From: Trichoplax sp. H2
Taxonomy: Eukaryota; Placozoa; Uniplacotomia; Trichoplacea
DNA: 64,000 nucleotides
Assembly: GCA_003344405.1 (NCBI GenBank)
Contig: NOWV01000232.1
Location: 1-64,000, forward strand
Reading direction: 5' to 3'
Every line of letters begins with the position of its first letter. The stretch's first letter is position 1. The notes below the pieces were generated by a model, which was given only the letters and a program-made list of their open reading frames with translations, was not told the DNA's origin and did no database searches. The translations under genes and the position numbers were made by a program. Below are positions 11,674 through 23,400 of this stretch, piece after piece.

Positions 11674-13151
11674 TTACAACATGGTGTGGGTTTGAGGTTC
11701 ATAAAGACCTCCCAACCACCAGTTTGCTGTCGATGATCCATAAGAAGAGCATGTATGCTTAGTACTGTAACCATTATAGTGACCAAAGTCTGATTCTTGA
11801 TGCGATGGAACAGCACCAGGAAATTTATAACGTCCACAATACTTAGTCGTATGGGACGCTAAAAATGTCGGATGATAACTAGTGGATGCCCAGAACGGGA
11901 AATAACACCTGACACAAGCATTGCCTCGGACAATCACATAGTCAAATTGATGACAACCAAATGAATACAAGTAGACTATATTGAGGTCACAGATATTATT
12001 TCGCATATAGTCATTACGTTCGATATCTTTAGTTAGATTCTGAGCATATTCGTTAAAGTTACAGGTTGCTCTCCAATGAGTTGTAGTGTTAATTGAATTA
12101 ATAGTTCGCATGTTTGCTAATGACATTCTAAAAGCTGACCAATGTGCAGGATTGTTTTCATTGTATGGAGCATTGACAGTATAGCTACGTTGGAAACGCC
12201 AGGCGTTCGGAAGCTTGGAGCCATAAACACCAATATTACGATCAAATGATTCGATTAGAGTCCATACAAATGGAGCATCACTTTTGAAATCGCAATAAGC
12301 ATGATAGGCAGCATTTTTACTATCGTATATAATGTAAATGCCGTTTGTATTGATTTTCGGGTTGATATATTTGATCTCTAAGCAACTTTTGGGCTTCAAT
12401 CCTTTATAGGGCTATAGATTATGATAAACCAGAGATTAAGAAAAGAGAAGAATGAGAATATATGTTTATAAAGGTAATAGATTTTAAAATTTTCATAAAC
12501 TCAAAATAAAGTAGGCAGTGGAGATGCTTATTCTGCTGTCTATATTAAGTACTATCTGCTTTATTTTATCAACTCATATAGTGTAGAAGCAGTGTAGAGA
12601 TTTAATACAATTTGTAGAAGTAAGATAAAATCATTCCTTATCGTACTTTTTAGAATTACTGATCGGCTGTTAGCTCTAATTATCCCTTACCATACCGGTA
12701 TTAATTATAGAGTTGAGTAGTATTGAAAATAGCGAGAATATATTAAGAACGTATTATAGCACATTACCATACAATAATTATCGATAACTTTTACTTAAAT
12801 AATTCACTTATAGTTGCATTTCAATATTAAACATATGTATGCTCTAGTAGATACAAAATCGTACGGATATGGTATCCTTATTTGATGTCTTATTTAAATA
12901 AGTTTAGTCATATCTTAAATAAGTTTAGAATTGTAGCTTTAATTATTTTGTAATTTTATTAAGGTTAGGTAAATTTCGTTAGTAGACGAAAGTGACTAAA
13001 GAAAGGTTAATTTCAAGCTAGCGTCATGCCTCTTTAGTAATATAGTAGATTACAGTTTAGAAATTAAACTAACCAACTTTTCGTCGAGTACTTCACCAAA
13101 TGCTGCATGAATGACGATGGAGAGTAAGGCCAGGATCAACAAATTCTTCAT
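11674..13151 (-). CDS. Secreted fibrinogen-like protein, copy E (two exons, intact)
   Basis: Exon 1 (13074-13151, 26 codons) encodes the signal peptide MKNLLILALLSIVIHAAFG and ends TTG|GTTAGT. Exon 2 (11674-12411) enters after CTATAG. The intron is phase 0 and the product is 271 residues. The mature protein begins PYKGLKPKSCLEIKY. It has the fibrinogen-like pair KSCLEIK and YHAYCDFKSD, then FVWTLIESFDRN, HWRATCNF, an ICDLN...GCHQFDYVIVRG segment, ACVRCYFPFWAS, KYCGRYKFP and TANWWLGGLY. Against copies A to C it lacks the QCRP cysteine and has two extra ones around ICD and GCHQ. No membrane anchor follows the signal peptide. Its function is unknown. It is the best reference copy of the second subfamily. 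Confidence 0.85.
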
Positions 13152-14639
13152 TTTTCGTAATAGTTAGCAAAAATTACCAATACTTAAATGAATAGGATTG
13201 GCTTTATTTGACGAGAGGTAACGAACAACAAGATGAATTATAGACAACTAAACATAAAATTATGCTATCAGAAATAGCCTATTTCTTTATTTAATAGCAA
13301 GATCAAGTTTGTCTGTGTTATAAATACTACTATATGAGTGCTATAATTTTCATGAGATAGAAGATTATAGTATAGGCTGGCGCAATGTAACAATACAATG
13401 GCACTATTTCTTACACATTAAGCTCTTCATGACGGACAGTAAAATAAATAAATAAAATTCTATGGGATGGATGCGAAAATAGCCATCGATTATGAATGAC
13501 TACACTTCTTTTGTTACATTTTGGATCAACGGGTGTCTATTCCCTCGTCGCTCGTGTCATGGCCATCAGCAGAATAATTAACTAGAACTGGCCTTATTAT
13601 TATTGTACTTGCGATGGGAACTTGTTTATTAAACCAATTCACGCTGATTATCATAGAAAACTCATACATTAAAGGAGTCTTAGTGCATATCTTCTATACC
13701 AGTTACATTACATAAAATTTTTGACGAACCATTCCGGATGCTGACAACTCTAACCCATTAAGTGTTCAATGTGTTCATGCAACATCTATTAAATTAAGGC
13801 AATAATTATGCCTTAATTTTTATAACCGACTAATACCATACGTGTTACACCATTCACTTCGATTCGGTAGTTAATGGCAAAGTATGAGTATCAGCTTTAT
13901 AAAGGCTTTCCAAATATGAAATTGATTTGCTATCTAAAAGTAGAACATATTCTCCTATTATAATAATTATTATAGAAATCAAAATTATATTCTTTAGGTA
14001 ATAGGCTAACGATAGAAGATTTATATCGTTGAATATATTTAGTTGTATGATATTTATATGGGATAGGAGCTTATACATAGTTGTAATACGGAATAGCATT
14101 TGATTCATGTATTTAAGTAAATATGATCAACACCATAAACGAATTATTTATGTCCGATAATCATGTACATACAGCGCTAGACTTGGATATATAATTGTGA
14201 GGATAACAAACATGCCCGATAATATTTCATAGATCCATTACTATATTGGCAAATTTTATTCTCTTCAATTTATATTGTTAAATTACGTGTGGCAATTCTA
14301 TTAATGAATTTTAGTGGAAGTATACAGATTCACAACTGTAATTTTTTGTAATTATAAGTCTAACGTTAGAGCTAACGGTGTTCTGCCATATGAAATATAA
14401 AATATAATAATTACTGTGGGTGCAAATATATCCTCAAATGATGAGATAGTGCAATTTCCGAACGCAAATTTTTGCACGCATTGTATCAGTATTTTGACCT
14501 AGAAAATTATCTCCGTTATCGATTCCTAGTTTTGTTGCTGGCATAATTGTTAAAATTGTATGTTACTCTTCAACCCCTAGGTCATGTAAATTTATTCATG
14601 GTTTTATACATTAGTTGGTAAAAATGAATAAGCTTCCCG
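13152..14639. other. Upstream and intergenic DNA of copy E
   Basis: Contains the conserved block at 13525-13548. A short ORF at 13854-14108 is low-complexity and unsupported. Nothing else seen. Confidence 0.4.
13525..13548 (-). promoter_or_regulatory. Conserved upstream block of copy E
   Basis: ATCAACGGGTGTCTATTCCC sits 374 bp upstream of the start of copy E. Nineteen bases match the block upstream of copy F exactly, although surrounding DNA is largely diverged. The similarity extends on both sides (TGCGAAAATAGCCAT at 13469-13486 and about 17549). Confidence 0.45.
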
Positions 14640-14895
14640 GTATGAGTTTGACGTTGATTTGAAGGAGCATTGATGATATAAAGATGTATCATCTCTTAAG
14701 TGGAATTTGATCAATGAGAGCCCCAGACTCTGTAATTACGATGAAGGATACGAATAAATGTTCAAATGCATATCACATCATTCTTGAAATTGTAATAAAC
14801 TAAGCAAACGATTTTGGCAGGTGTAAATTCTATATGCATTATTTTATTGATCTTAGGACTGAGATATTTGATCCTTGATCAAGTTTTAAGCTTTG
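14640..14895 (-). pseudogene. Relic of a further fibrinogen-like copy
   Basis: On the minus strand this stretch aligns to the first third of exon 2 of copies D, E and F. It has traces of AAGCTTAAAACTTGATC (KPKSCLEIK region), GATCAAATATCTCAGTCC, the CAATTTCAAGAATGATG (YCDFKSD) region and GGGGCTCTCATTGATC. It contains stop codons and frameshifts, and the C-terminal two thirds cannot be found. It shows that the array once had at least one more member between E and F. Confidence 0.6.
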
Positions 14896-15807
14896 GCTTC
14901 TCTAAAACTCTGCTTGAAAAGTAAAATACGTATATTAATTAAAGTGCGTGAAGTATCCTTTACATCTAGTCTATTAGAATAGAAAGCGATTTCATGGTTG
15001 TTCGTGTGTACTTGCTGTATTCAGAATTTATATGCTACACTATGTTACTGCGATAGAAAGAATTCATGAATTAATTAAAGGTGAAAGTAAGGTCTTAGTT
15101 TAATCTTCCTTAATAGAGTAATCGATGATAGGAGACTGACCAATGATTGCTCTAGCTACTTATCAATTTATGGTTTATATGATACTATTACATATTTTCT
15201 ATGGGAGTTACATACTGACTATACTATTAGCAAAAGATGTATTCTGTGAGTAGAAGATTTATCATTTAGGAGTCTAAATTTTAAAATCTGAAAACAAACG
15301 ATTAGTATAGAAGTTTCTTTAAATGCAGATATACCAAGTAAATCCACGTTCTACATATTCTAAATATAGTTAGTCGTGAACGTCTGTTTTTAAAGTTTAC
15401 ATTTTTTATTTCAAAGTGCCTGCAAGTAAATAGGTCAATAAAGATAAATGAAGTTATATCAAACAATTCAGTCAACGGTACCCAATTTACCTAAGTTATT
15501 TTATCGGGTTATTATGCAATCTAACAGTAAATAACAACCATATATTTATCATGGTATTTTGTATATTGAATGCGATTATAATTATTGGTTTTACTGAATT
15601 TAATTCTAAAATCTTATAACAGGAAAGGCTACAGTTTTACTAAAGATCATGGTGCTACATGTGTTGATCAAATTCAAATCATTCTACTAACAGCATCTAG
15701 CATCTAGCTAACTTAATGATGTGACAGGGTAGTACCCGCACACGATATAGTTTAGCATACAGTACATATACCTATTTTTGCTAATACTATACTTTAAAAC
15801 TCATTAA
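14896..15807. other. Intergenic DNA between relic and copy F
   Basis: AT-rich, no supported ORF or repeat. I looked for a signal-peptide exon for the relic and did not find one. Confidence 0.4.
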
Positions 15808-17259
15808 TTACAACATAGTATGAGTTTGAGGTTCATAAAGGCCTCCTAACCACCAGTTTGCAGTCGATGATCCGTAAGAAGAACATGCATGCTTGGTGCT
15901 GTAACCATTATAATGGCTAAAGTCTGATTCTTGATGAGATGGACTAGATTCAGGGAATTTATATCGTCCACAATAGTTAACCGTATGGGAAGCCAAAAAC
16001 GTCGGATGATAATTACTGGCTGCCCAGAAAGGGAAATAACATCGGACACAAGAATACCCTCGAACACTTACATAATCAAACTGATGACAAGCAAACGAAT
16101 ATGTATACACTATATTGAGATCGCATATATTATTGCGAAGATAGTCATCACGATTGATATCTTTAGTAAGATTCTGAGCATAGTCGTTAAAGTTGCAGGT
16201 TACTCTCCAATGGGTTGTTGTATTGACTGAATTAATTGATCGCATCCTTACCAAAGGCATTCTGAAAGCTGACCAATTTTCAGGTTGATCATCGTTATGC
16301 GGAGCATTGGTGGTATATGGACGTTGGAAATGCCAAGCATTCGGAATCTTGGAGCCCCAAACACCAATATTGCGGTCAAATGATTCAATTAGTGTCCATA
16401 CAAACGGAGCATCACTTTTAAAGTCACAATAAGCCTTATAGGCCACATTAGTGCTGCCATATATAGTATAAACGCCGTTTTCATTAATTGATGGGTTGAT
16501 ATATTTGATCTCTAAACAGCTTTTGGGTTTTTTTCCTCCATAAGGCTATAAATTAAGCGATGTTTGAAGAAGATGTCAGTAAGCATGAATGCTCTCGTAA
16601 GAGATAATTGACTAAAATTTTAGTAAGCTAAAGAAAGTACGTGATAAAAGATTATACCTAGCTACTCTACTATCAGCATTATCTGTTGTTGCAATTATTA
16701 AATCAACACATATAAAGTAAGAAGATCCAATAGAATTGATAGGAGTGTATAGGTACTTTTATATTGTTTCTTAAAATAATTTAATAACTGTCCATAAAGG
16801 TAATCCTTCGTTATATACAAATAATAATTCTAAAGTAGAGAAGGGTAATGCTAAAGGACGACTGAATTAAGATTGTACGGTAATTAAAGACAGTAAAACA
16901 TGGCACTTCTCGCTGATCTTTACTAAAAACTCAGCTAGTGTTTATCCTATTGAAAAATATACGATATACGAAAGCATATCTATATTCTATGCTGTGCTTT
17001 TTTACCATCATTGTTAAATAGTTTGCTATTACTTCAGAGAATTTAGAAACTTAGCTTTAAAAATTTTACGGCAAGGATCAACTTCAAAAGTAACTCATAA
17101 CAATGACAATTCAGCGGCTTAAGTTTAATCTTAAAATAAAATGATATTTTAAGCTAACAATTACAATATACGAAAAAAACTGACCAATTCGTTCGATAGT
17201 GTACCAATAGCGGCATGAATGATGACAGAAAGCAAAGCTAGTGTTAACAGATTCTTCAT
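15808..17259 (-). CDS. Secreted fibrinogen-like protein, copy F (two exons, intact)
   Basis: Exon 1 (17185-17259, 25 codons) encodes MKNLLTLALLSVIIHAAIG plus TLSNEL and ends TTG|GTCAGT. Exon 2 (15808-16545) enters after TTATAG. The intron is phase 0 and the product is 270 residues. Exon 2 has the same length as in copy E (738 bp). It keeps KSCLEIKYINPS, YKAYCDFKSD, FVWTLIESFDRN, HWRVTCNF, NYCGRYKFP, FSHYNGYS and TANWWLGGLY. The separate signal-peptide exon is shared with D and E but not with A to C. The protein is secreted by inference from the signal peptide. No catalytic motif is seen. Confidence 0.85.
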
Positions 17260-17595
17260 TTTCTTAATTATTTTTTGCAAAAATATCGGCACGTAAATGG
17301 GAACGATCGGACGTTGGCACTATTTAGACCAGGACTACCAATTAAGAAGACTATCCAAAAACGATGTTATCGGAAACTGTCTACTGTAAGTACTTTTGTA
17401 CTGAGCTGAGCTTTGCTAGTTTTCATAAAATAGAGAATTAGACCGTCGGCTAATGCAATATAATGCGACAATGTCTGCTGCTTTTACGCAATGCGTAAAC
17501 TCGCCATGATGCATATTAAAATAAATAAATGTTATTCTATACTATACATGCGAAAATAGCCATTATAACTATAATCCTTTTTGATGTAATGTAGG

Positions 17596-17615
17596 TCAAC
17601 GGGTGTCTATTCCCT
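17596..17615 (-). promoter_or_regulatory. Conserved upstream block of copy F
   Basis: TCAACGGGTGTCTATTCCCT lies 337 bp upstream of the start of copy F and matches the block upstream of copy E at 13525-13548. Confidence 0.45.
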
Positions 17616-19379
17616 TAGCGTCGCCTTCACCGCTGGTAGAATTAGTCAATTATCCCTATTTTAATCTTCATTATTATAGCATCTACAGTAGGGACCTGTT
17701 TGTTAAACTGACTCATGCCGATTATTATCTTAAAAAGGAAGGGCCGTACATTAAGGCTGTACTTACCAAAATGTATATTTTATACTAATGAATGCAATGA
17801 CACTATAAAATTTCTGACGGGGCATTTTGATTAATAATAATTCTAAACAGCTAAGTATCAACCCAGCAACAGCTATGGTAATGTAGTGTAATTTACTTTA
17901 CTTCTCTAGCTTTCTTATTGATGCATCTAAACTCTATAGCATTTTACTACTATACCAGTACCGTACGTGTAATTTCGTTAAATGAATACGGACTTACTTT
18001 TTATAGTGTTATGCAGAACGAAAGGCTTTTGGCGTACAATTATTTTTTGCCTTACATTATATAGATTGTAATACTCTTAACTTGTGTACGAATAATACTA
18101 ATATTAAAAGTAGCTTCTTATTGTATTTCGTGATGGTTTAATAAAAAATTGCAAAAATAAGGATTTTAACAAACTATTGCTGAATTTAAGCTTAAGGATA
18201 CATATGTATTTAGTATTTACATTGATACTCGCATATATATGTACTGAAAAGTACATATACACACACGCAAGAAAAAATTATTTTAATATATAGATTAATA
18301 ACTTCATCTATTAAAGATCCATAATTGATCGGCACAAGTATTTTAATCTATTTTCACTTATGAATTACTATCGTAGTCATTTTATATTTCCTGAACTATA
18401 ATTTTAAATACTAACATTTCAAATATGATACTATACTTGCATTGTAGAAATTCTAGTTCCGGACGCTATATAACAGACATGCACAATGTCTTTTATACAC
18501 GTATTACCGTAGTATACGTCAGAAGATAGATGATATAGAAAATTTAAATAAACTTATTATCGAATATGTACGTTTTAATGCAAAAACTTTTTTAAGTGAT
18601 AAAAATATAAGATAAAAATATAAGCTGATTTCTGGCTGCGATATACTATTTGTTATTGTAACGTGCAGTACACAACACAGTAAAGTTAAAAGTGCCTTTA
18701 CTATAGATATTTTATTTATGATTGCAGTATCAATAAAAACTATATATTTTCGAAGCATTCGTATTACTTTGTTTAAATTTAACTCAAAAATCATGTATGA
18801 AGAATAAGCAATTGCAATGTTCATCTTAGGTAGTGCTCGCAGTAACTAAAATTAAAACGTTACTACGGCTTGGTAAAGGTGTAACCATTGTACGCTAATT
18901 ATTTCTGCATTTATTACAAGTATACATGTGAACAAACGCAATTTCAGGGTTCTAATACCGGTATATAACATACGGATGGTCGATCACTGTTATGTACACC
19001 TTGATGTTTACTAGCAGCACGTATTTGATTTGATATCAATACGAGACTTTGTGATTGAGCAAACATAAATAAAGGGTAGCATGAAATTTCGACTGTTAAT
19101 GTATCGCTGGAGAGTGTAGACTCTTGTTAGGTACCGGTACTATTATTGTAACTGCTGTTATGTAACATTAAGACTTGTGAGTGCTAGACAGGAGTAAATT
19201 TACAATAGTGAGGTTAATTTTTGTTCAAGAAGCTTCTGAAGGAAGCTTCGTAGTTAATCGTGGTTTGGTGCAATGAAGAACAAAAATTTCTTCATAGCTC
19301 TTAGCGGAGATATGAGTAGTTTACTCCTAATACATTTTATTAGATACACCCATGGTTCTAGATAATCAAGCTAGTAATC

Positions 19380-19675
19380 ACCTATTTGCTGAGATAAGGC
19401 GATTTGTAGATATATACAGTATACTGTAAGTAAATTTATTTATTAACAGCCTATCCACTGAGGTAAGGGGTTTGATAAATTATGATTTGAAAAATTTATT
19501 CTATAACTTTAGCAAACGTCCTATCCTCTGAGATAGGACGATTAATAGCGTTATGTATTTTAATTTACAATAATCATAGCAATACCCTATCACTGAGATA
19601 GGGCGTTTGGTAGATTAAGACACGGAAAAATTAACACTGTAACACTAGTAAACGCCTTTACTTTAAGATAGGGTG
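19380..19675. repeat. Five tandem units of about 69 bp with palindromic core
   Basis: Cores start near 19380, 19450, 19520, 19585 and 19654, so the period is 65-70 bp. Each core is an imperfect inverted repeat of the form CCTATC-N-GATAGG; the best is CCCTATCACTGAGATAGGG at 19585-19603. The units between cores are AT-rich and diverged. The repeated dyad suggests either selection for a protein-binding site or simple expansion of a palindromic minisatellite. Confidence 0.65.
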
Positions 19676-19747
19676 TCGATGGCTTTTATCGATGAAGACA
19701 CTTTTCCCACGTAACTATAAGTACAGTAAATCATAGTAGTTATGTAT

Positions 19748-19905
19748 AGTTTGCCTTAATTCTAACCATAATCTTAACCCATAATATAGTTGGTCTTAAC
19801 TCTATCCGTAATTTTAACCTATAGTATAGTTAGTCTTAACTCTAACCGTACTCTTAACCTATAGTATAGTTGGCATTATCTCTAGCCGTAATCGTAACCT
19901 TAATC
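19748..19905. repeat. Four tandem 40-bp units
   Basis: Units begin at 19748, 19788, 19828 and 19868 and follow the pattern AGTTGGTCTTAACTCTA then CCGTAATTTTAACC then TATAGTAT. The first and last copies are the most diverged, as expected for an array growing from the middle. TTAACC and TAACC words recur, but it is not a telomeric repeat. Confidence 0.7.
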
Positions 19906-20487
19906 GCTGAAATTATTATTTTAATGCTGTAGTTCAATATTATAGGTATACGAGGGCCGATGATTCTCTATACTGTAGTTTAACGCATTAGTTATTAATG
20001 AATTGTGCTGCTAATTAAGGGTCGCTGCACAGACAGCGCTATGTCAACACTACAGTACACTGACGAATGGTTCTGTACTTCTGCACTCGACGATAATCAT
20101 AATCCGTTACCTGTATAAATAAAATATACGCATGCTCCTGCGTAACCAAGGTAACCTGGTTAAACTTGATTACAAAATGATACATATTACGATTTTATAT
20201 TAGGACAGTCAAACTTTAGCTTTACCGATGGTATTACTAATCTATTTGTAATGTATAAGCTATGGTATAGTAGCAAATGATAGACAATCAACATATCAGT
20301 ATACATAGACCATTACAGCAAGTAGCCGTTAGGATATAGCTGAAGACATTAAAATTTTCGTTAACAAGTTTATGGCAAAATTTCTTATTATTTCCTTACG
20401 TAATCAGTAATCTTCGCAAAATAATTAATTGCTGAAGATTTAGTGTCGTTCTGTGATAGATAAAACACGCCGTTAGTTTTATAACGT

Positions 20488-23400
20488 ATGATGAACGGAA
20501 TAGAAGATCACAGTTCTAATGGTATCAACCATGATACAGTTAGGCGACGCAACCACAAGCCTAAAAATCCTAAAGTCGTACGAACACGACGAGCCGAAAG
20601 GGTAAATATAAATTTTATTCAAGTATGGTATACATTATCATTATAAAGATTTATTTCATTTACCTAGATATCATAGCTTTCATTGCAATTGGTACCAATT
20701 TTAAATGTATTGATGATCAGCTTGCAATCTAGCTTTAACGCAGTATCATGTATTCGTGCATAATTTTCGATGCTATAGTAATTATTAATAATAATATTAT
20801 TCTTGGACCTACATTACTGTTGTAAGTCAATCGTGCATTAAGAAATGATATCCTATGATTGAGCAGACAGTAGTGTAATATTAATACAGAATCTTACGAT
20901 TCTATTTATGATTTACTTGAAAACGTAGTGTTAATGGACATTGCTTTATATCCTACAATATTTGTTAGTATACCCCATCTTCCTTTATGGCAGCGATGGA
21001 AATGACAACTGCTGAACGCCTAGAAAAAACAGATGAAGTTCATATACCTCCAGTTATAGAGTTGCTTGATATGAGCGAGAATACTTACCAAAAGGTTTTT
21101 GATCAATATTAGTGCTATACTATAAATCGACTAGTGAGCACCTTTTAATATTAAACATATTTATATTTATACTATAGGTAACTAATGTGGATATCGACGA
21201 ACCATTATTTCAACCATTTCCATCGGAGGTCTACTTTCAAAAGTATCAAGCCTTTGAAACTTATCGTGTTCCATTTATATTACGCAACAGAGATAAAGTA
21301 ATATAAGTTAATGAAAATAATCTTAGTAAGAATAACACCAAGCAGCTAAGCTGTATGTTCCATTTTTAGGTTGCACGATTGGTAAAAGTTCTTCCAATTG
21401 ATTCACCATACTTTAAAATAATAAGTCCCAAAAACGTCGGTCATAAGACTGCTCCTGGGATGGAAGCAAAATTTGTGGTAGAATTTACGCCGCATGAAGC
21501 TAAGGTTAGATAGTTGATTATATATTCTTAGATATTGAATACGTATTTTTCTAGGTACTCTTTATTTTATTGGGAAATTAATATTTTTCCATTGCCTGAA
21601 AAATTATTGTTGTAGGATTATGCTTATGATATTATTTGCGTCACGGAAAGAGAACGTTTTATTGTACCAATTGTGTGCATTGGTGATCGAGCAATCTTCG
21701 ACTTTCCAGATGAAGTAAACTTATCGTGCTGCCCAGTAAAGGTGATTCTTCGTTGAAAAACTTCCATTTCTATTTGCTATATATCAATTTATGAAACGTG
21801 ATTGACTTATTTTTATGAAATAAATAATATGCATGTGTTTTTTTTATCTTTTTATAGCATAACCTTACGAAAACATTACTTGTAAGAAATGTAGGAAACT
21901 GTACTGGAAAATATACGACAAATTGCAATAAGTACGCATATTAGATGATCTCGATTACAGTTAAAGAGATTTCCAGCTAATTTCTGCTTGTTATAAAATA
22001 ATTTAAATTAGGCCCTTTTCGGTTACTCCTGATCATGGAGAAATTGGTGTTAATGGAAGTCTACAAATTCATATCAACTTTGAACCCCTAAGAGTTGGAG
22101 ATTATTCTGATGATATCATATTGCATTATGATTCCGGTAATAGTTCATAATTATTGTTAATTGTTGAACGTTTTATAACACCTGGTGTAGTGATAGTGTT
22201 TAACGAGGTATCTTTTATATCTAACATGTACGAGTATCTTATTCTTAATAGGTGAAGACATCTACATTCATGTCTACGGTGCTGCGACTGATGCAAATGT
22301 TCGCTTAGAAAAGTCGTCACTAAAGATGGAAACTACATACATCTCTATGTCATCACAGAGGTCCATTTCTATCGTTAATAGAAGTGATGTTGTTGTCCAT
22401 TATCAATGGAAGGCATTTGCAACTACTGAAGAGGAAGAAAGTCAAAAATTGCGATTTTTAACTGATTTATCTGTCGATGAAGAAAAACAACAAAATGATT
22501 TCTTGGAAGAATGCATCAGTGATCCGATTCTGAAAGACAGTATGTCCATTCTGACCAGAACATTCAAAAATAAACGCACGGTAGGCTCGAATTTTATGGC
22601 CTCATAATATTTTAATACCTAAGTAGTTTTAGTAGCGATGTCACTGAAATTGTAATTAAAAATTTCAAATTACCAATATAGGCTATAGAATCGAATAAAT
22701 TTCTATATTCCGGTGAGCAATTTTCTATCGATCCGGTAGAGGGAGACATTTGGCCTAATTCAACAGCTGAAATGATGGTACACTTTAAACCAGTTGAAGC
22801 CAAACCTTATACAGAAACAATTTTTTGCGATGTTGTTGGTCGAGAAAGTAGATTGCCATTGAAAATATCCGGACTTGGAATGGGGCCGAATTTACAATTT
22901 TCTTACCAATCTTTAGATATTGGCGATGTATTTGTTAAATCTAAACACAGCTATGAAGTTATATTACAAAATAAGGGTTATATTGATGCTAACTTTTCTA
23001 TTGTACCGGCAACGACAGAGTTTGGTAAAATGTTCAGCTTCATGCCATCACGTGGTATTGTAAGAGAAGCAGGATTTCAAGCAGTTCAAATTAAATTTTC
23101 GTCTAATGTTATTGGAACATTTGATGAAACATTCATGTGGAATATAGAGGGCTCGCAAGATCCATTGCCATTAAATTTCAAGTGCCATGTTGTTGGACCA
23201 ACATTTACATTTAAACCTAATCGTTTACAATATAGCGATGTTTCATATGGATTTACTTACACGAGGCAAACAGTACTAGAAAATACTTCAGAAATTCCAA
23301 TGACATTTCGTTTACGCGTCGATAGTGATGAGGATGATTTCGTTATTACTCCAAGTGAATACGTGTTGCAACCTATGGAGCAGGTTAATATCCAAATTGA

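Larger units (their letters stand above)
17616..20487. other. Intergenic DNA between the fibrinogen-like cluster and HYDIN
   Basis: Non-coding as far as I can see. It contains the two tandem arrays listed separately (19380-19675 and 19748-19905). The ORF at 18519-18824 is AT-driven and has no recognisable features. Confidence 0.45.

Noticed and set aside
18519-18824. 101-codon minus-strand ORF
   Set aside because: Hydrophobic I/L/S-rich composition expected of AT-rich DNA; no motif or splice context.
19585-19605. CCCTATCACTGAGATAGGG resembles a bacterial tet operator
   Set aside because: It is one of five diverged units of a local tandem array in animal DNA and no tetR-like gene or vector sequence is present. 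Resemblance is by chance.
20128-20170. Short inverted repeat AACCAAGGTAACCTGGTT
   Set aside because: Only a few base pairs of perfect stem; not above chance for the region.
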